From positions 1 to 22,662 of the forward strand of contig LRSR01006749.1 of NCBI GenBank assembly GCA_001579985.1: a DNA stretch of 22,662 nucleotides, written 5' to 3'. The stretch is from Hypsibius dujardini (lineage: Eukaryota > Tardigrada > Eutardigrada > Parachela > Hypsibiidae). Under the pieces are notes generated by a model. That model was not told where the DNA came from. It did no database searches and worked only from the letters and a program-made list of their open reading frames with translations. The position numbers were made by a program, and so were the translations under genes. Positions 9,067 through 18,472 of this stretch are shown here, in pieces. The stretch's first letter is position 1; each line of letters opens with the position of its first letter.

Positions 9067-9669
9067 ACAATTGTGGCCATTTGTGTAATATTGGCACGGT
9101 GTGACAAGCCACCTCTGTTCTTGCATTAACACTCTGTTCTAGTATTAGTTGTCTGTTGTGGTGTCGGTTGCGCGTTGTAGCTCCGCCCAGATCGTTTCTA
9201 CCGGTACTGGTACAACAAACGGTTGAAAATCTACCATGCGAGTCGTGGGTCCTAATCTTGGGACTCTTTCTTAATATCATCCGTCGTCAAGGGACGCTTA
9301 GAAAAATAATATTGCGTATAAAACCAGGAATCGCCTCCGCCTAAATACGACTCCGGTCGGATCCGCTTTACCAGCTGAGGGTGCATCATCACGATAGACG
9401 ACATCCTTCCCGATGAACCGGCCGTCCTTCCGCATCAGCTCCTTAATGGAGTAGAAGAGTTTGTCGTACGGCGCTAGCATGCCCGCCGAACATAGTCCTG
9501 CCCAGCCGGACTTAGTAGCGGAAGTCTTTGACGGGGAGACCGTTGGCCGCGAGGATGTGGTCGTTCCTTGCAAAGCCGCCCATCTGGAGGAAGTAGACCC
9601 TGTTTCGGCCTAATAAAAGCGAGGTTGTGTTAGTGTCGGGATATGTGGTGAGTTGTGTGGCCCTCCGTG
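9067..9669. other. Intergenic stretch with an unrecognised coding-like patch
   Basis: On the minus strand between about 9640 and 9298 two overlapping frames look protein-like. One contains DHILAANGLPV, which loosely recalls a PDZ-domain strand; the other contains KLFYSIKELMRKDGRF. No start, splice structure or homologue is convincing. It could be a decayed gene fragment, an exon of an unseen minus-strand gene, or chance. The region 9067-9290 shows nothing clear. Confidence 0.25.
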
Positions 9670-10177
9670 TAGAGGTGTGCAAACCGCACCGCAGACCGCA
9701 CCGCACCGCCGCAAATTGCGCGGCGGTCCGCGGCGGTGCGGTTTTGGACTGCTCGCGGTCTGCGGTGCGGTCTGGTCGCGGTCTGCGTATTTTTTAACCG
9801 CCGCAAACCGCGAAACTGTAAAGGTTGTACGGTAGGATATAAAAAAGTCGAACAATCGCGTTCTTGGCCAGAAGGCGTGCCATTTGTTCACTGTGAGGTT
9901 TGAGCAGCTGAAAGTTGTTCTATTAAACGGTTCGTCACCGATTGGCGTCGTTATTAGGCGTGTCACGTACATTATGGACGGACTGTCCCGATTTATATCT
10001 ACATTTCGCAAACTGTCATTTACATTTAAAATTCGCGGTTGCGGTTTCATTTTTGTGATCCGTGGTCTGCGGCGGTGCGGTTTTTAGTTAATGTCGCGGT
10101 GCGGTGCGGTTTACGGTTAATATATTGAGCTGCGCTGCGGTTCGCGGATCCAGTTTTCGTAACCGCGCACAGCTCTA
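9670..10177. mobile_element. Non-autonomous hAT-like element with CCGCACCGC repeats
   Basis: The left end tagaggtgtgc (9670-9680) and the reverse complement of the right end (tagagctgtgc, 10167-10177) match at 10 of 11 positions. Both subterminal regions (9680-9812 and 10040-10160) are dense in ccgcaccgc/gcggtgcgg and ccgcaaaccgc repeats in both orientations. Several animal hAT families have TAGAGGTGTGCA-type ends and dense subterminal repeats, so the assignment is by analogy. The 8-bp flanks match at only 4 of 8 positions, so a target-site duplication is not confirmed. There is no transposase; the length is 508 bp. Confidence 0.6.
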
Positions 10178-10561
10178 GTTCGCTGCGCTACCACTGCGAG
10201 TGACGTGTAACTGACATTTCGTAACTGTGTAGTCACTCATTTGACGGCTTTTTTCCCATTCTTCTTCAACGGCACCACGGTTCCCGCCACCCCTGAAACG
10301 GTTACATTTGATAGTTGTGGGGACACCCATTGTCACCTGCGCGACAATGACACCCATTGTCACCTGCGCGACAATGACACCCATTGTCACCTGCGCGACA
10401 ATGCGATTAGCGAGCTCCGTGCATGGCAACCTGGCCATCCACGTGTGCATAAAAACTCCATTGCTGTACGTGAATAAAGCAGAGAACAAAAAATACGCTA
10501 CGATGCGAGACGGCAACAACGCCCTAATCTCTTCCCAAACTATGCGCCCAAATGACGAGTC
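10178..10561 (+). other. Upstream region of the orphan gene
   Basis: Leader or promoter region holding the 27-bp triple repeat. All three plus-strand frames are open through the repeat, but none begins with a convincing ATG and joins the downstream exons in frame. No TATA box was identified. Confidence 0.4.
10324..10403. repeat. Three 27-bp direct repeats, each with an internal hairpin
   Basis: The unit cacccattgtcacctgcgcg plus acaatga occurs at 10324, 10351 and 10378, with the last copy differing only at its end. Each unit has the inverted pair attgtc/gacaat around an 8-nt loop. The repeats lie 160-240 bp before the predicted start codon at 10562. Confidence 0.95.
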
Positions 10562-12790
10562 ATGCTATCAGTTTTCCCTTGGGGCCACCGACTTCGGATA
10601 GCACCAAAGATTGAGCCAGCACCCGTACCCCCACCACCCATCCGAGAGGTAAGAAAAGGTCTATAGTTAAAGGCACATCTAATCTTCCCTTAATTTCAAT
10701 ACTTTCTATTGCCTTCAATTTCTATTCAGGAATCAGCTGTAACCCACACTAATTCAACCCGAATTCAAGCCTCCTTCCGCCATTCCTGCCTGCACATCCT
10801 CTACGTCGCAAGCCCCGCCTCCACGACCGAGGCCTTCTCGCTGTTTATGCTGCACGCCTTCTTGAAAGACTTCCACGCCAGTTGGGGTTTCAACCACCTC
10901 CGTCTGACCAATCTCTGTGACCTTTCTATTCAGACAAGAGCCTTCACTCCCGGAATGGATCGAGTCACAGCCTCGTTGCTCATCATCAACAGCCTGGCTG
11001 ACTTAACCGGGCCAGCGCAAATGGTCCTCCGGCAGTATTGCTCGCAGCTCGAGTGTCCGGGACCGTTTTTGGTGTTGGTGCACGTTCCACGACTCGATCG
11101 CTCTTTGATGCGTCGCACGCGGAGGAAAACGCTCGAGCAGAAGCAGATGGACTTTTTCGTGACCTTCTTCTCTGTGGCCGTCAAGGAGTTTATCGTGCTC
11201 CGAGCACTGGCTTGCCCGAAATATAGTTCTGCGAGCGTGGTGAAGAAGGTGCGTGTTGTGTTAATCATGAACACAGAAATCAGATTTGAAAAGTCACTTT
11301 AACAGAAATCCCTCGCAAACTTTAGCTGACTGAAAACTTGGTCACGTGCTTGAGAAAATACGTTTTTGTATTTAAGTAAAACTAACTTATTAGGTGATGC
11401 GATGGATAAAACGGCATAACATGCCTGTTCAACACGTTCGGAATCAACTGCACGTTCAGTCGCGACTTCAGGCAGAACTTCCAGTCCAACCAAAAACCAG
11501 TTCCAGAGTCACGCAAGTCTCTCTTAAGAAGCTGTTGCGGTGTAGAGAGTACGAAGACCTCGCTAGTCCGCGTAGAACAGACCGTTCACGGCTCCGTCAG
11601 ACGAAATCGTTGAGCATCACGCAAATGATAAGGGCGGATAAGAAGACGCCGTATTACATGCCGGACGAGCCGCGGTATGACGCGGAGTTTGACGAGTTCC
11701 GGTCGCGACGAGACGCGCGGCGGTTTCTGCGCCGTCTGCGGGACGCCATGCGGGATTTTCGAAGGGCGATAGCGGGACCGGAACAGCTAGCAGGAGCAGA
11801 TGGAGGAGTGCTAACTATCAGGTCGCCTACCACGGCACGGTTTGGTGAGGACACAACAATGACGGGTTTAACCGAGCTGGACGCTCTGGAGGATTTCGAG
11901 CCAGAAGCGGATGAAGCAAACGGGACAGACGGCGATGAGGATGACGAAAATGAAGACGAACACGCGTACGTACTAGTTCTGAATACAGCCACAGACCCAG
12001 ACCCAGACACAGACACAGACACAAACGCAGACACAGACATAGACATAGACACAGACACAGACAGACACGGACACAGACATAGACACAGACACAGACAGAC
12101 ACGGACACAGACATATACACAGACACAGACAGACACGGACACAGACACAGACACAGACACAGACACAGACACAGACACAGACACAGACATAACGGCTTCA
12201 CCAGACTTGGAGATAAGGCAACAACGGATAGTGCCTGAAACAAACTCTGTCTTTTCATTTACAGCCACGAAGAGGGCGATGACATGGAGATCGATTGGAA
12301 CGACGAGGCAACAGAAAATCCCTCGACAGCAGTGCCAATCATGAGCGTCACATCCAGCGTTGCCGCCGACGTGGAACCCATTATTCTCCGCATGCGACTA
12401 CTCCAAATGGCCGACCGTAACGCCAACACTGTTCAGGTCGATCGCCGACGCGCACCGCTTCCCGTGGACAGTTTCGAGACCATCTTCGCCAACTCGACGT
12501 TCCGTCAGGGAAATCGTGCCGTTGCTGCTCCAACCGTTCACGCCAGTGACCGTGAAAGCCATCTAACCTCCACGACGAACAATCCAACCTTCAGACAAGG
12601 TGTCTTTCTCTCGGACGTCAACGCCCCCTTTCAACCTCAGCGCCGCCAGCGTCAAAGACCTGCAACTACGGATGAGACGGAGGAGGAAGACCACCTGGTT
12701 TGGCAGTCTCTTCGATCGGCTCGCGCACCTCCGTCGTCTCCAGTTGCGACATCTCTTCCGAGGAATGATCACATGGAGGAAGAGCTCTAG
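10562..12790 (+). CDS. Orphan four-exon gene, 567-residue protein of unknown function
   Basis: Exons 10562-10648, 10730-11248, 11394-11965 and 12265-12790. All junctions are GT-AG and the phases (0, 0, 2) close to a TAG stop. The start is the first ATG after a stop in the only frame that continues into exon 2. Residues 1-29 are Pro-rich. Residues about 30-220 look globular, with alternating hydrophobic stretches ([29 protein letters not shown]). Residues about 300-326 form a very basic Arg-rich segment ([18 protein letters not shown]), and about 373-392 an acidic run. The tail is Ser/Thr/Gln/Arg-rich with two NxTFRQG motifs (469-475 and 499-505). No signal peptide or clear membrane segment is visible. 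I do not recognise the family; a Rossmann-like or TIR/SEFIR-like fold for the first half is only a guess. The gene is convergent with ZC3H18. Confidence 0.62.
11966..12264 (+). other. Intron of the orphan gene holding a hexanucleotide repeat
   Basis: The donor gtacgt follows EDEH plus GC, and the acceptor tttacag precedes [11 protein letters not shown]. The split codon GC+C encodes Ala. The intron is 299 bp. The upstream frame stays open through the intron to 12344, so an unspliced reading would add Asp-Thr repeats. Confidence 0.7.
11990..12188. repeat. (CAGACA)n hexanucleotide microsatellite
   Basis: About 200 bp of cagaca with cagacc, catagac and cacgga variants. Long frames on both strands here are repeat shadows. 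Confidence 0.96.
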
Positions 12791-12856
12791 CGGCTAAAAT
12801 TGCGACAACCGCTGCGCCAGAGGTTGCTTTTCTTTTCATGTGGCGTTCCAAATCAG

Positions 12857-12862
12857 TTTATT
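12857..12862 (-). terminator. Putative poly(A) signal of ZC3H18
   Basis: AATAAA on the minus strand about 400 nt past the ZC3H18 stop. If used, the 3' UTR includes the whole 11-bp minisatellite and the transcript ends about 70 bp from the orphan gene's stop codon. Confidence 0.45.
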
Positions 12863-12994
12863 TAAACGAAAAACCTCATCAGATGAATTGCTGCAAACAT
12901 TCCGCAGACAGAATTAAGCTTGCCGAATCTTCCAGACACGAGAGAGAAACACGCCACGACGCCCGATCATTTTAACAAATAGAAACAACAATCA

Positions 12995-13173
12995 GACACG
13001 ACTCAGACACGTCTCAGACACGACTGAGACACGACCCAGACACGTCTCAGACGTCTCAGACATGTCTCAGACACGTCTCAGACACGACTCAGACACGTCT
13101 CAGACACGTCTCAGACACGACTCAGACACGTCTCAGACACGACTCAGACACGACTGAGACACGACTGAGACAC
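12995..13173. repeat. 11-bp minisatellite (CAGACACGTCT)n
   Basis: About 16 tandem copies of cagacacg(t/a)ct and variants ending gactg. Each cagacacgtct unit is close to self-complementary (agac/gtct). Confidence 0.95.
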
Positions 13174-13260
13174 GAGAATGAATGGAGACAAAAAGGGATT
13201 GGGAGGAGGTGAGGAGAATAAGATATAAGCAGGAGAGGGTGAATAGAGGGAGAGGAAGTA

Positions 13261-15513
13261 TTAGTCGCCAGTCTTGGTGGCCTTCTTCCGCGCAATCGCT
13301 TCCTCGACGGCACGCAGCTGGGCGAGCAGCTCAATCCGCTTGGCCTGCTTGTCCGAGGAGTCGGGAGGGTTGTTAGAGCCCGCGGCGGCGGCACTGCGGT
13401 GCGGCGAGGAGCCCTCATCCGACAGGGGACTCGACCGATCGAGATCAACACTAGACGAATCTGCAGCAGGGAAGGGGAAAGGGAGAAAATGAGTACAGAC
13501 TAGGAAACTCCCAGAAAAACGTTTGCAGTTGGAACATGAAAACTGACGTTTTAACGTGGTCGGCAATTCAGGTTCAATGGAGCCACTGAGTTCGACGTTT
13601 TCCTCGTCATCATCGCCATCCGCTCCGAGTGCCGAGAGAGCGTTTCGTCGATCGGTCTGTAACAATGTAGAGAAGCTTTAAAACGAGGACTGCCTGCCTG
13701 CCTGCCTGCCTGTCTGTCTGTCTGCCAGCCAGTCTGCCTGCCTGTCTGTCTGTCTGTCTGTCTGTCTGTCTGCCTGTGTGTCTGCCGGTCTGACTGTACC
13801 TTCAAATTCAACATCATCTTAACCGGCTTGTGGGTCTTCTTTAATCGCTTCGAGCGTGGCTCATCCATCGCAGGCTCCGCGGGAGAGGCACTCCGCCGCA
13901 TATTGTCATCACTGTGCTCGGGTGAGATAGGCGAGCCAGAGTGCAGGCGACGTTTCTGCCCTTGACCGTAACTCTCTGGAGCAGAACAGAGTAGCATTAG
14001 AGAGGATTCCTTTTAAAAAAACACAATAAAGAGAGTAATAGAGATAACACATACCGCGGCTTTCATCGGCCGTTGAATCTTCATCCTGATCGTCCGGCGG
14101 AGGTGTCCGAGGACCGTCCTCATCGTCGTCACGGTCTCCCCTGCCAGAGGATGCACTCGATATGGGGGAACCCTCACGATCCACCCGCTTCGACGACTGG
14201 TGAGTCTCGCTGTGGTGGGAAGAATTGCCACCGCCTGAAAACTTCCTTCGCCGATCCTGTTTCATTAAAACACAGATAGACAGACAATCATTCAGACAGA
14301 CAACCCGACAGAAAGATAGACCGATAGATAGACAGACAGTCAGTCAGACGGATATACAGACAGTCAGTCAGACAGACAGTCAGACAGACAGAAAGACAGA
14401 CAGTCAGGCAGATAGACAGACAGACAGAGAAACAGACAGGCAGCACTGCTGATAGACAGACAGACAGAGAAACAGACAGGCAGCACTGCTGATAGCTTCG
14501 CTAGGACATACCGATGCAGCTCTGCTGCTGACAGGACTGGACCGCTCCTGTCGCGGCAACAGTGCCGGGGAGGGTGACCTGGAGCCGCCGCGCGATGGAC
14601 TGCGGTTGGAACTGATTGGGCTGCCGGATGGCAAACGGTTCGACTGAGGACGCTGAACAGGAGAGCGACTGGATCTACGCGAGCTTCGCTTCCTCGGCTG
14701 ACTCACTTCCGATATCCTAGAGAAAGTAGTAATAACTGAAACATCCAACACTGCGACCGAAAAGTTCAAAGTACGATGTTTGGCGAGAGACACCGGCTAA
14801 GACAATCAGCCAGCCAATAAGTCAGACAGACAATCAATCACCGGCTAAGACACTAAATGGGCCAGAAAGAAGTCTGGCTACCAGTCAGCCGGACAGTCAG
14901 TCATTCAGATAAACAGACAGACAGGCAGACAGACAGACAGGCAGTCAGGAAGAACACACTCCAACATACAGACACAGACAAACAGACAAATTCAGGCAGG
15001 CAGACAGACAAGCAGGCAGGCAGGAAGAACACACTCCAACATACAGACACAGACAAACAGACAGATTCAGGCAGGCAGACAGACAAGATATAAAGACCCG
15101 ATAAAATGAGCAAAGGGACTAAGTGTTTTCCGTACCTTGAGGTTCGTGAAATTTTACTAACAGATCTGGAGCGCGACTTTGGGGAACGGGAGCCGCGTGG
15201 GGAAATGGATTTGCGAACCCATCGGTCAGACGATCGAGGATTGTTATTGTTGTTATTGCCACGAATGGGAGAACGAGACCGCATCCACGGATCCTGCCAC
15301 TCATCAGCCGGCCGTTGACTCCGCTGACTGCTCCGGGCATCGTTGAGGCTACGACGAAGATCGTTCGGCGGTGGGCTCCTTCGACGGTCAAAGCTATTGT
15401 TGCTGTTGGTAACGTTTCTATTCTGCTGTTCATTAATCCTTGCAAACCTGCAGTTGGAACAATCATACAGGATAACCATTTCAACCCGAGCAACCGTTGA
15501 CTGTATACCAGTG

Positions 15514-15557
<44 letters not shown>

Positions 15558-17418
15558 GCCTGTCTGTCTACCTGTCTGTCTACCTGTTTGCCTGCCTGCC
15601 TGTCTGTCTGTCTGTCTGCCTGCCTGTCCGTCTGTCTGTTTGTCTGTCTGTGTCTGATTTACGACTCACTGCAATTGCTGTTGTTGTTCCATAAAATTCT
15701 TCTGTCGCCTCATTTCCCGTTCGCGCGACATGGCCACTTGCTCAAACTCAGCTGGATTGCGAACGGAGAAGACGGGAAACGTACGGCGCTGCTCCATGGG
15801 GTTAAAGGGAAACGGCGGTTCATCCGGGATGAATCCATTGTTAGCGTGATTAATGTGCCTGATCGGAGGGAAGCGCGCCGTTTCGCTGCGAAAATAAGTG
15901 AACAAATTACAGGCACGACTTGCAATAGGGACCACTTTGTGCTGTGGCTCGGGGCTTGATTGATTGATTCATCAGCCAAATTTCCGAAGTTTCAATTGTT
16001 TTGATCACAAACCCTTAAAAAACTTCCAAAGCTTTGATTCCAAAAATTTTCATCCCTTTCCACTTCAAATTCGATTTGAAATCGATTGACATCAACAGAA
16101 TCTTGGGTAAATGCCAGTGGGCGGAGCTATGGGTCATTTCTGCAATATCACTCGGAAGCCTAGATTGAAACTAGCCCGTGGCTCCGCCCCCTGGCATCCG
16201 AAATAAGATTCCGCTGACGTCAATCGATTTCAAATCGAATTTGAATTGGAAAGGGATTAAAAATCTTGGAATCAAACGTTTTTTTAACTGATTGGGATAA
16301 AAAAATTTGAAACTTCGGAAACGTAGCTGATGAATCAATCAATCAAGCCCCGGGTCACAGCAACAAAGTTGTGCGGGATTATTTTTCATCCTTATTTCTT
16401 TTCCTGAAACCGCGGATGTGATTTCCAGCCCGAGACCGCGAAACCGAATCACGATAAGTGGACAGGTTATTTTAAAACAAAATCCCCACTCTGATCGGGA
16501 GGAAGGAACTCACTCGAATTGCGGGTCGAAGCGATCCGCCAGTCCGTGCATCTTGTCCTCCATGGCGTCGCGTTTCTTGGCCGCCGCCTGGGCCAGATGC
16601 CGCGCCTGCTTGACCCCCTTCTCCCACATGGTCTCCCGCCGCGGCGGCTCCGGAATCGGGGGGAAAAAGTCCGGCGGGATGATCGGCAGCCGCAGCAGCG
16701 CCGCCGGCGGATGCCCGAGAAGGGAGTTCATCCTCGGCGGAGGCGGACTCCGCGGACGCGGTGCCTCTGCAGGGGGCGCTGGCTTGACGGGAGGCTCGGC
16801 AGAGGGCGCTGGCTTGGGTTTACTCCCGGCGAACATATTATAGTCGCCCTTATCAACATATCCCGGATGGATGAAGCGGCATTGGCCGCCCCACGTGCAC
16901 TGGCCCTTGTAGAAGTACTTGCACAATTGATCCTTACTTTTCCGCTCACCGTCCTCGTCCTCGTCCACTTCGCCGTCCTCGAGTTCGCCCTCTTCGCCGG
17001 AATCGGCTTTACCGTTTTCATCCTTGATCTCACCGTCGTCAGAGGCTTCCTGCAAGATCAATCAATCAATCAATCGATCAATCAATCGAGTAATCAATTA
17101 ACCAATCAATCAAGTAATCAATCAATCAATCAAGTGATCAATCAATCAAGTGATCAATCAATCAAGTGATCAAGTGATCAATCAACCGATCAATCAATCA
17201 AGTTATCAATCAATCAAGTACTTAGTCAATCAATCAATCAATCATGAATTTTCGCTTACTCCTTCCTCGTCAGACGCCGAGTGGTTTTTTCCGTTCTTCT
17301 TGGCCGCCACCGCCGGAATCTCCGACACGGGCGAATCAGCTGCCGTTCCGTCCTCCTCCTCCTCTTCCTTCGTTTCCTCCTGCGTGAGAATATCCCGCTC
17401 GGGGAGACTGTCCTCCAT
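13261..17418 (-). CDS. ZC3H18: Zinc finger CCCH domain-containing protein 18 orthologue
   Basis: Exons in transcript order: 17418-17260, 17049-16514, 15885-15670, 15447-15136, 14716-14512, 14256-14055, 13975-13800, 13656-13548, 13460-13261. They total 2115 nt, or 704 residues. Residues 1-95 are acidic. A CCCH finger at 96-114 (CKYFYKGQCTWGGQCRFIH; C96, C104, C110, H114) is followed by PGYVDKGDYNMF, as in human ZC3H18. Pro-rich and Ala/Lys stretches follow, then DEWQDPWMRSRSP near 352 and several Arg-Ser/Pro-Ser rich segments. The C-terminus, LLAQLRAVEEAIARKK, matches the conserved end of the family. Family knowledge: ZC3H18 joins the cap-binding/ARS2 complex to NEXT and the nuclear exosome, and acts in the nucleus. 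The start ATG (ggctATGg, MEDSLPERD) is chosen because upstream frames do not join. The protein is shorter than the human one (over 900 residues). Confidence 0.92.
13690..13795. repeat. (CTGT/CCTG)n microsatellite in ZC3H18 intron 7
   Basis: It fills most of the 143-bp intron 13657-13799. On the minus strand it begins within 5-10 nt of the splice donor. Confidence 0.95.
14276..14494. repeat. (CAGA)n repeat with a perfect 40-bp tandem duplication in ZC3H18 intron 5
   Basis: CAGA-type tetranucleotide repeats. The 40-bp segment at 14411-14450, which includes aaacagacaggcagcactgct, is exactly repeated at 14451-14490. Confidence 0.95.
14800..15093. repeat. (CAGA)n repeat with a 75-bp tandem unit in ZC3H18 intron 4
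   Basis: aggaagaacacactccaaca recurs at 14947 and 15022, giving a 75-bp period. The intron is 14717-15135. The left end (14800-14905) mixes cagtcag and caatcag repeats. Confidence 0.93.
15512..15655. repeat. (GTCT)n microsatellite in ZC3H18 intron 3
   Basis: About 140 bp of gtct with gcct variants in the intron 15448-15669. Confidence 0.97.
15928..16378. repeat. Large foldback element in ZC3H18 intron 2
   Basis: An inverted repeat of about 450 bp with arms of about 210 bp. The outer block cggggcttgattgattgatt at 15950 is mirrored by aatcaatcaatcaagccccg near 16350. Inner blocks aaatcgattgac and gggcggagc are mirrored too. Identity drops toward the centre near 16150. It takes up most of the 628-bp intron 15886-16513. 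No transposase and no clear target-site duplication were seen. Confidence 0.88.
17055..17244. repeat. (ATCA)n microsatellite in ZC3H18 intron 1
   Basis: Nearly the whole intron 17050-17259 is atca/caat repeat with aagtgatca variants. On the minus strand it ends immediately before the splice acceptor (gattgatcttgcag). Confidence 0.96.
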
Positions 17419-17889
17419 AGCCAGATCTAAAAAAAGAAATTCTAAAAAGAAATTCTAAAAAAAACAGACTGGAATTTAATCCTCATTGTACCTTCTCTTT
17501 CCTCCGACATCGCGCAGCTTCCGGGTGGCCTTCACAGTTTCCGGTAAATCCAAAGCAATATCAGAAGTTTCTCCGGCACAAACAACTAAAACAAAGAAGA
17601 TCGTGAAAGATCGCCCGACTTTTCGGCCAATCAACACTTTCCCTTCAATGAACCAGCGACATTTATTACAATGAACCAATCAATCAATCTATCGATCAAA
17701 GGCAACACGACTGTCTTAACCGAAAAATTCTTCCCTGGGGAAAAAGCGACAGGCATTTCGGTCTAAATCCCACTAATTTGAAAAATTATTTAAAATGCAA
17801 TTACTCAGAAAACTATCAAAGTAAAGTCCAAAGCAAGGGCGGCAATTTTAATCGCGAGTAAAGATTAGGTATTTTTGTTTTGAATAAAC

Positions 17890-17895
17890 AATCCA

Positions 17896-17933
<38 letters not shown>

Positions 17934-17947
17934 CCAATCAATCAATC
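17890..17947. repeat. (CAAT)n microsatellite
   Basis: A short caat/atca run in the ZC3H18-CTNNBL1 intergenic region. Confidence 0.95.
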
Positions 17948-18340
17948 GACCAATGTAACCGTCAATGGCAGTATTCTTGTCCCCATTCATAACTTACTCT
18001 CATAAATTTCGGGTCGGCTGCTTGATTGCTCTACCGTATGCCACTCACGCCGTGACGGCAATCGATCAAATTAACACGGCTAAACTACCCACGGGAACAA
18101 ACAGCTCGAAGACGTAGACGGCCAAAAATGCATTCCAATCAATCAAGCGGAATTCTTCAATCAACCATAGCACGCAATGCTAGACAACGAATCTTCCCCG
18201 ATCAATTTTCCAGAGAATTTCTCACCTCTCGACACCGTGTCTTACAAACTTTTAAGCAGCTGAATGTAGTGTCGATCAATTTCGCCCATAAGCAACCAGA
18301 AATCAACAGAAAATACTGTATACACGATTGGGATAAAAAA

Positions 18341-18472
18341 CGCCGTGCAAGCTATATCGAAAACACAGTATACTAAAGACGTAGTATACTAACTGATAGA
18401 CAAACGCCGTGCAAGCTCTACCGAAGACACAGTATACTAAAGACGAAGTATATATACTAACTGATAGACACA
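18341..18472. repeat. Tandem duplication (64 and 68 bp) in the intergenic region
   Basis: Two copies of a unit starting cgccgtgcaagct (18341 and 18405), each with acacagtatactaaagacg and aactgatagaca. The copies differ by a few substitutions and a small tat expansion. Confidence 0.9.

Larger units (their letters stand above)
12791..13260. other. Convergent 3' flanks of the orphan gene and ZC3H18
   Basis: 470 bp between the two stop codons. It holds the 11-bp minisatellite and a minus-strand poly(A) signal. No canonical plus-strand AATAAA was found for the orphan gene, whose 3' end is undefined. Confidence 0.6.

Noticed and set aside
8776-9129. 117-residue frame with repeated AQTQTTLVAQTL
   Set aside because: Only a translation of the 49-bp minisatellite; no start context, splice signal or relation to the neighbouring genes.
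9150-9290. Possible tRNA-derived SINE (loose B-box-like string gtcctaatct)
   Set aside because: No matching A box at the right distance, no poly(A) or simple tail, and no second copy in the window.
10241-10477. Frame with three DTHCHLRDN repeats as a separate small gene
   Set aside because: No ATG starts it, all frames are open across the 27-bp repeat, and it ends before the orphan gene without a usable donor in frame.
11990-12268. Asp-Thr repeat as part of the orphan protein
   Set aside because: A phase-matched donor (gtacgt) and acceptor (tttacag) flank the repeat, and the downstream frame [10 protein letters not shown] continues the acidic composition, so the repeat is best read as intronic.
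17476-17679. 67-residue minus-strand frame just upstream of the ZC3H18 start
   Set aside because: Joining its exon to the next one gives an early stop, so it cannot be the N-terminus; at most part is a 5' UTR exon.
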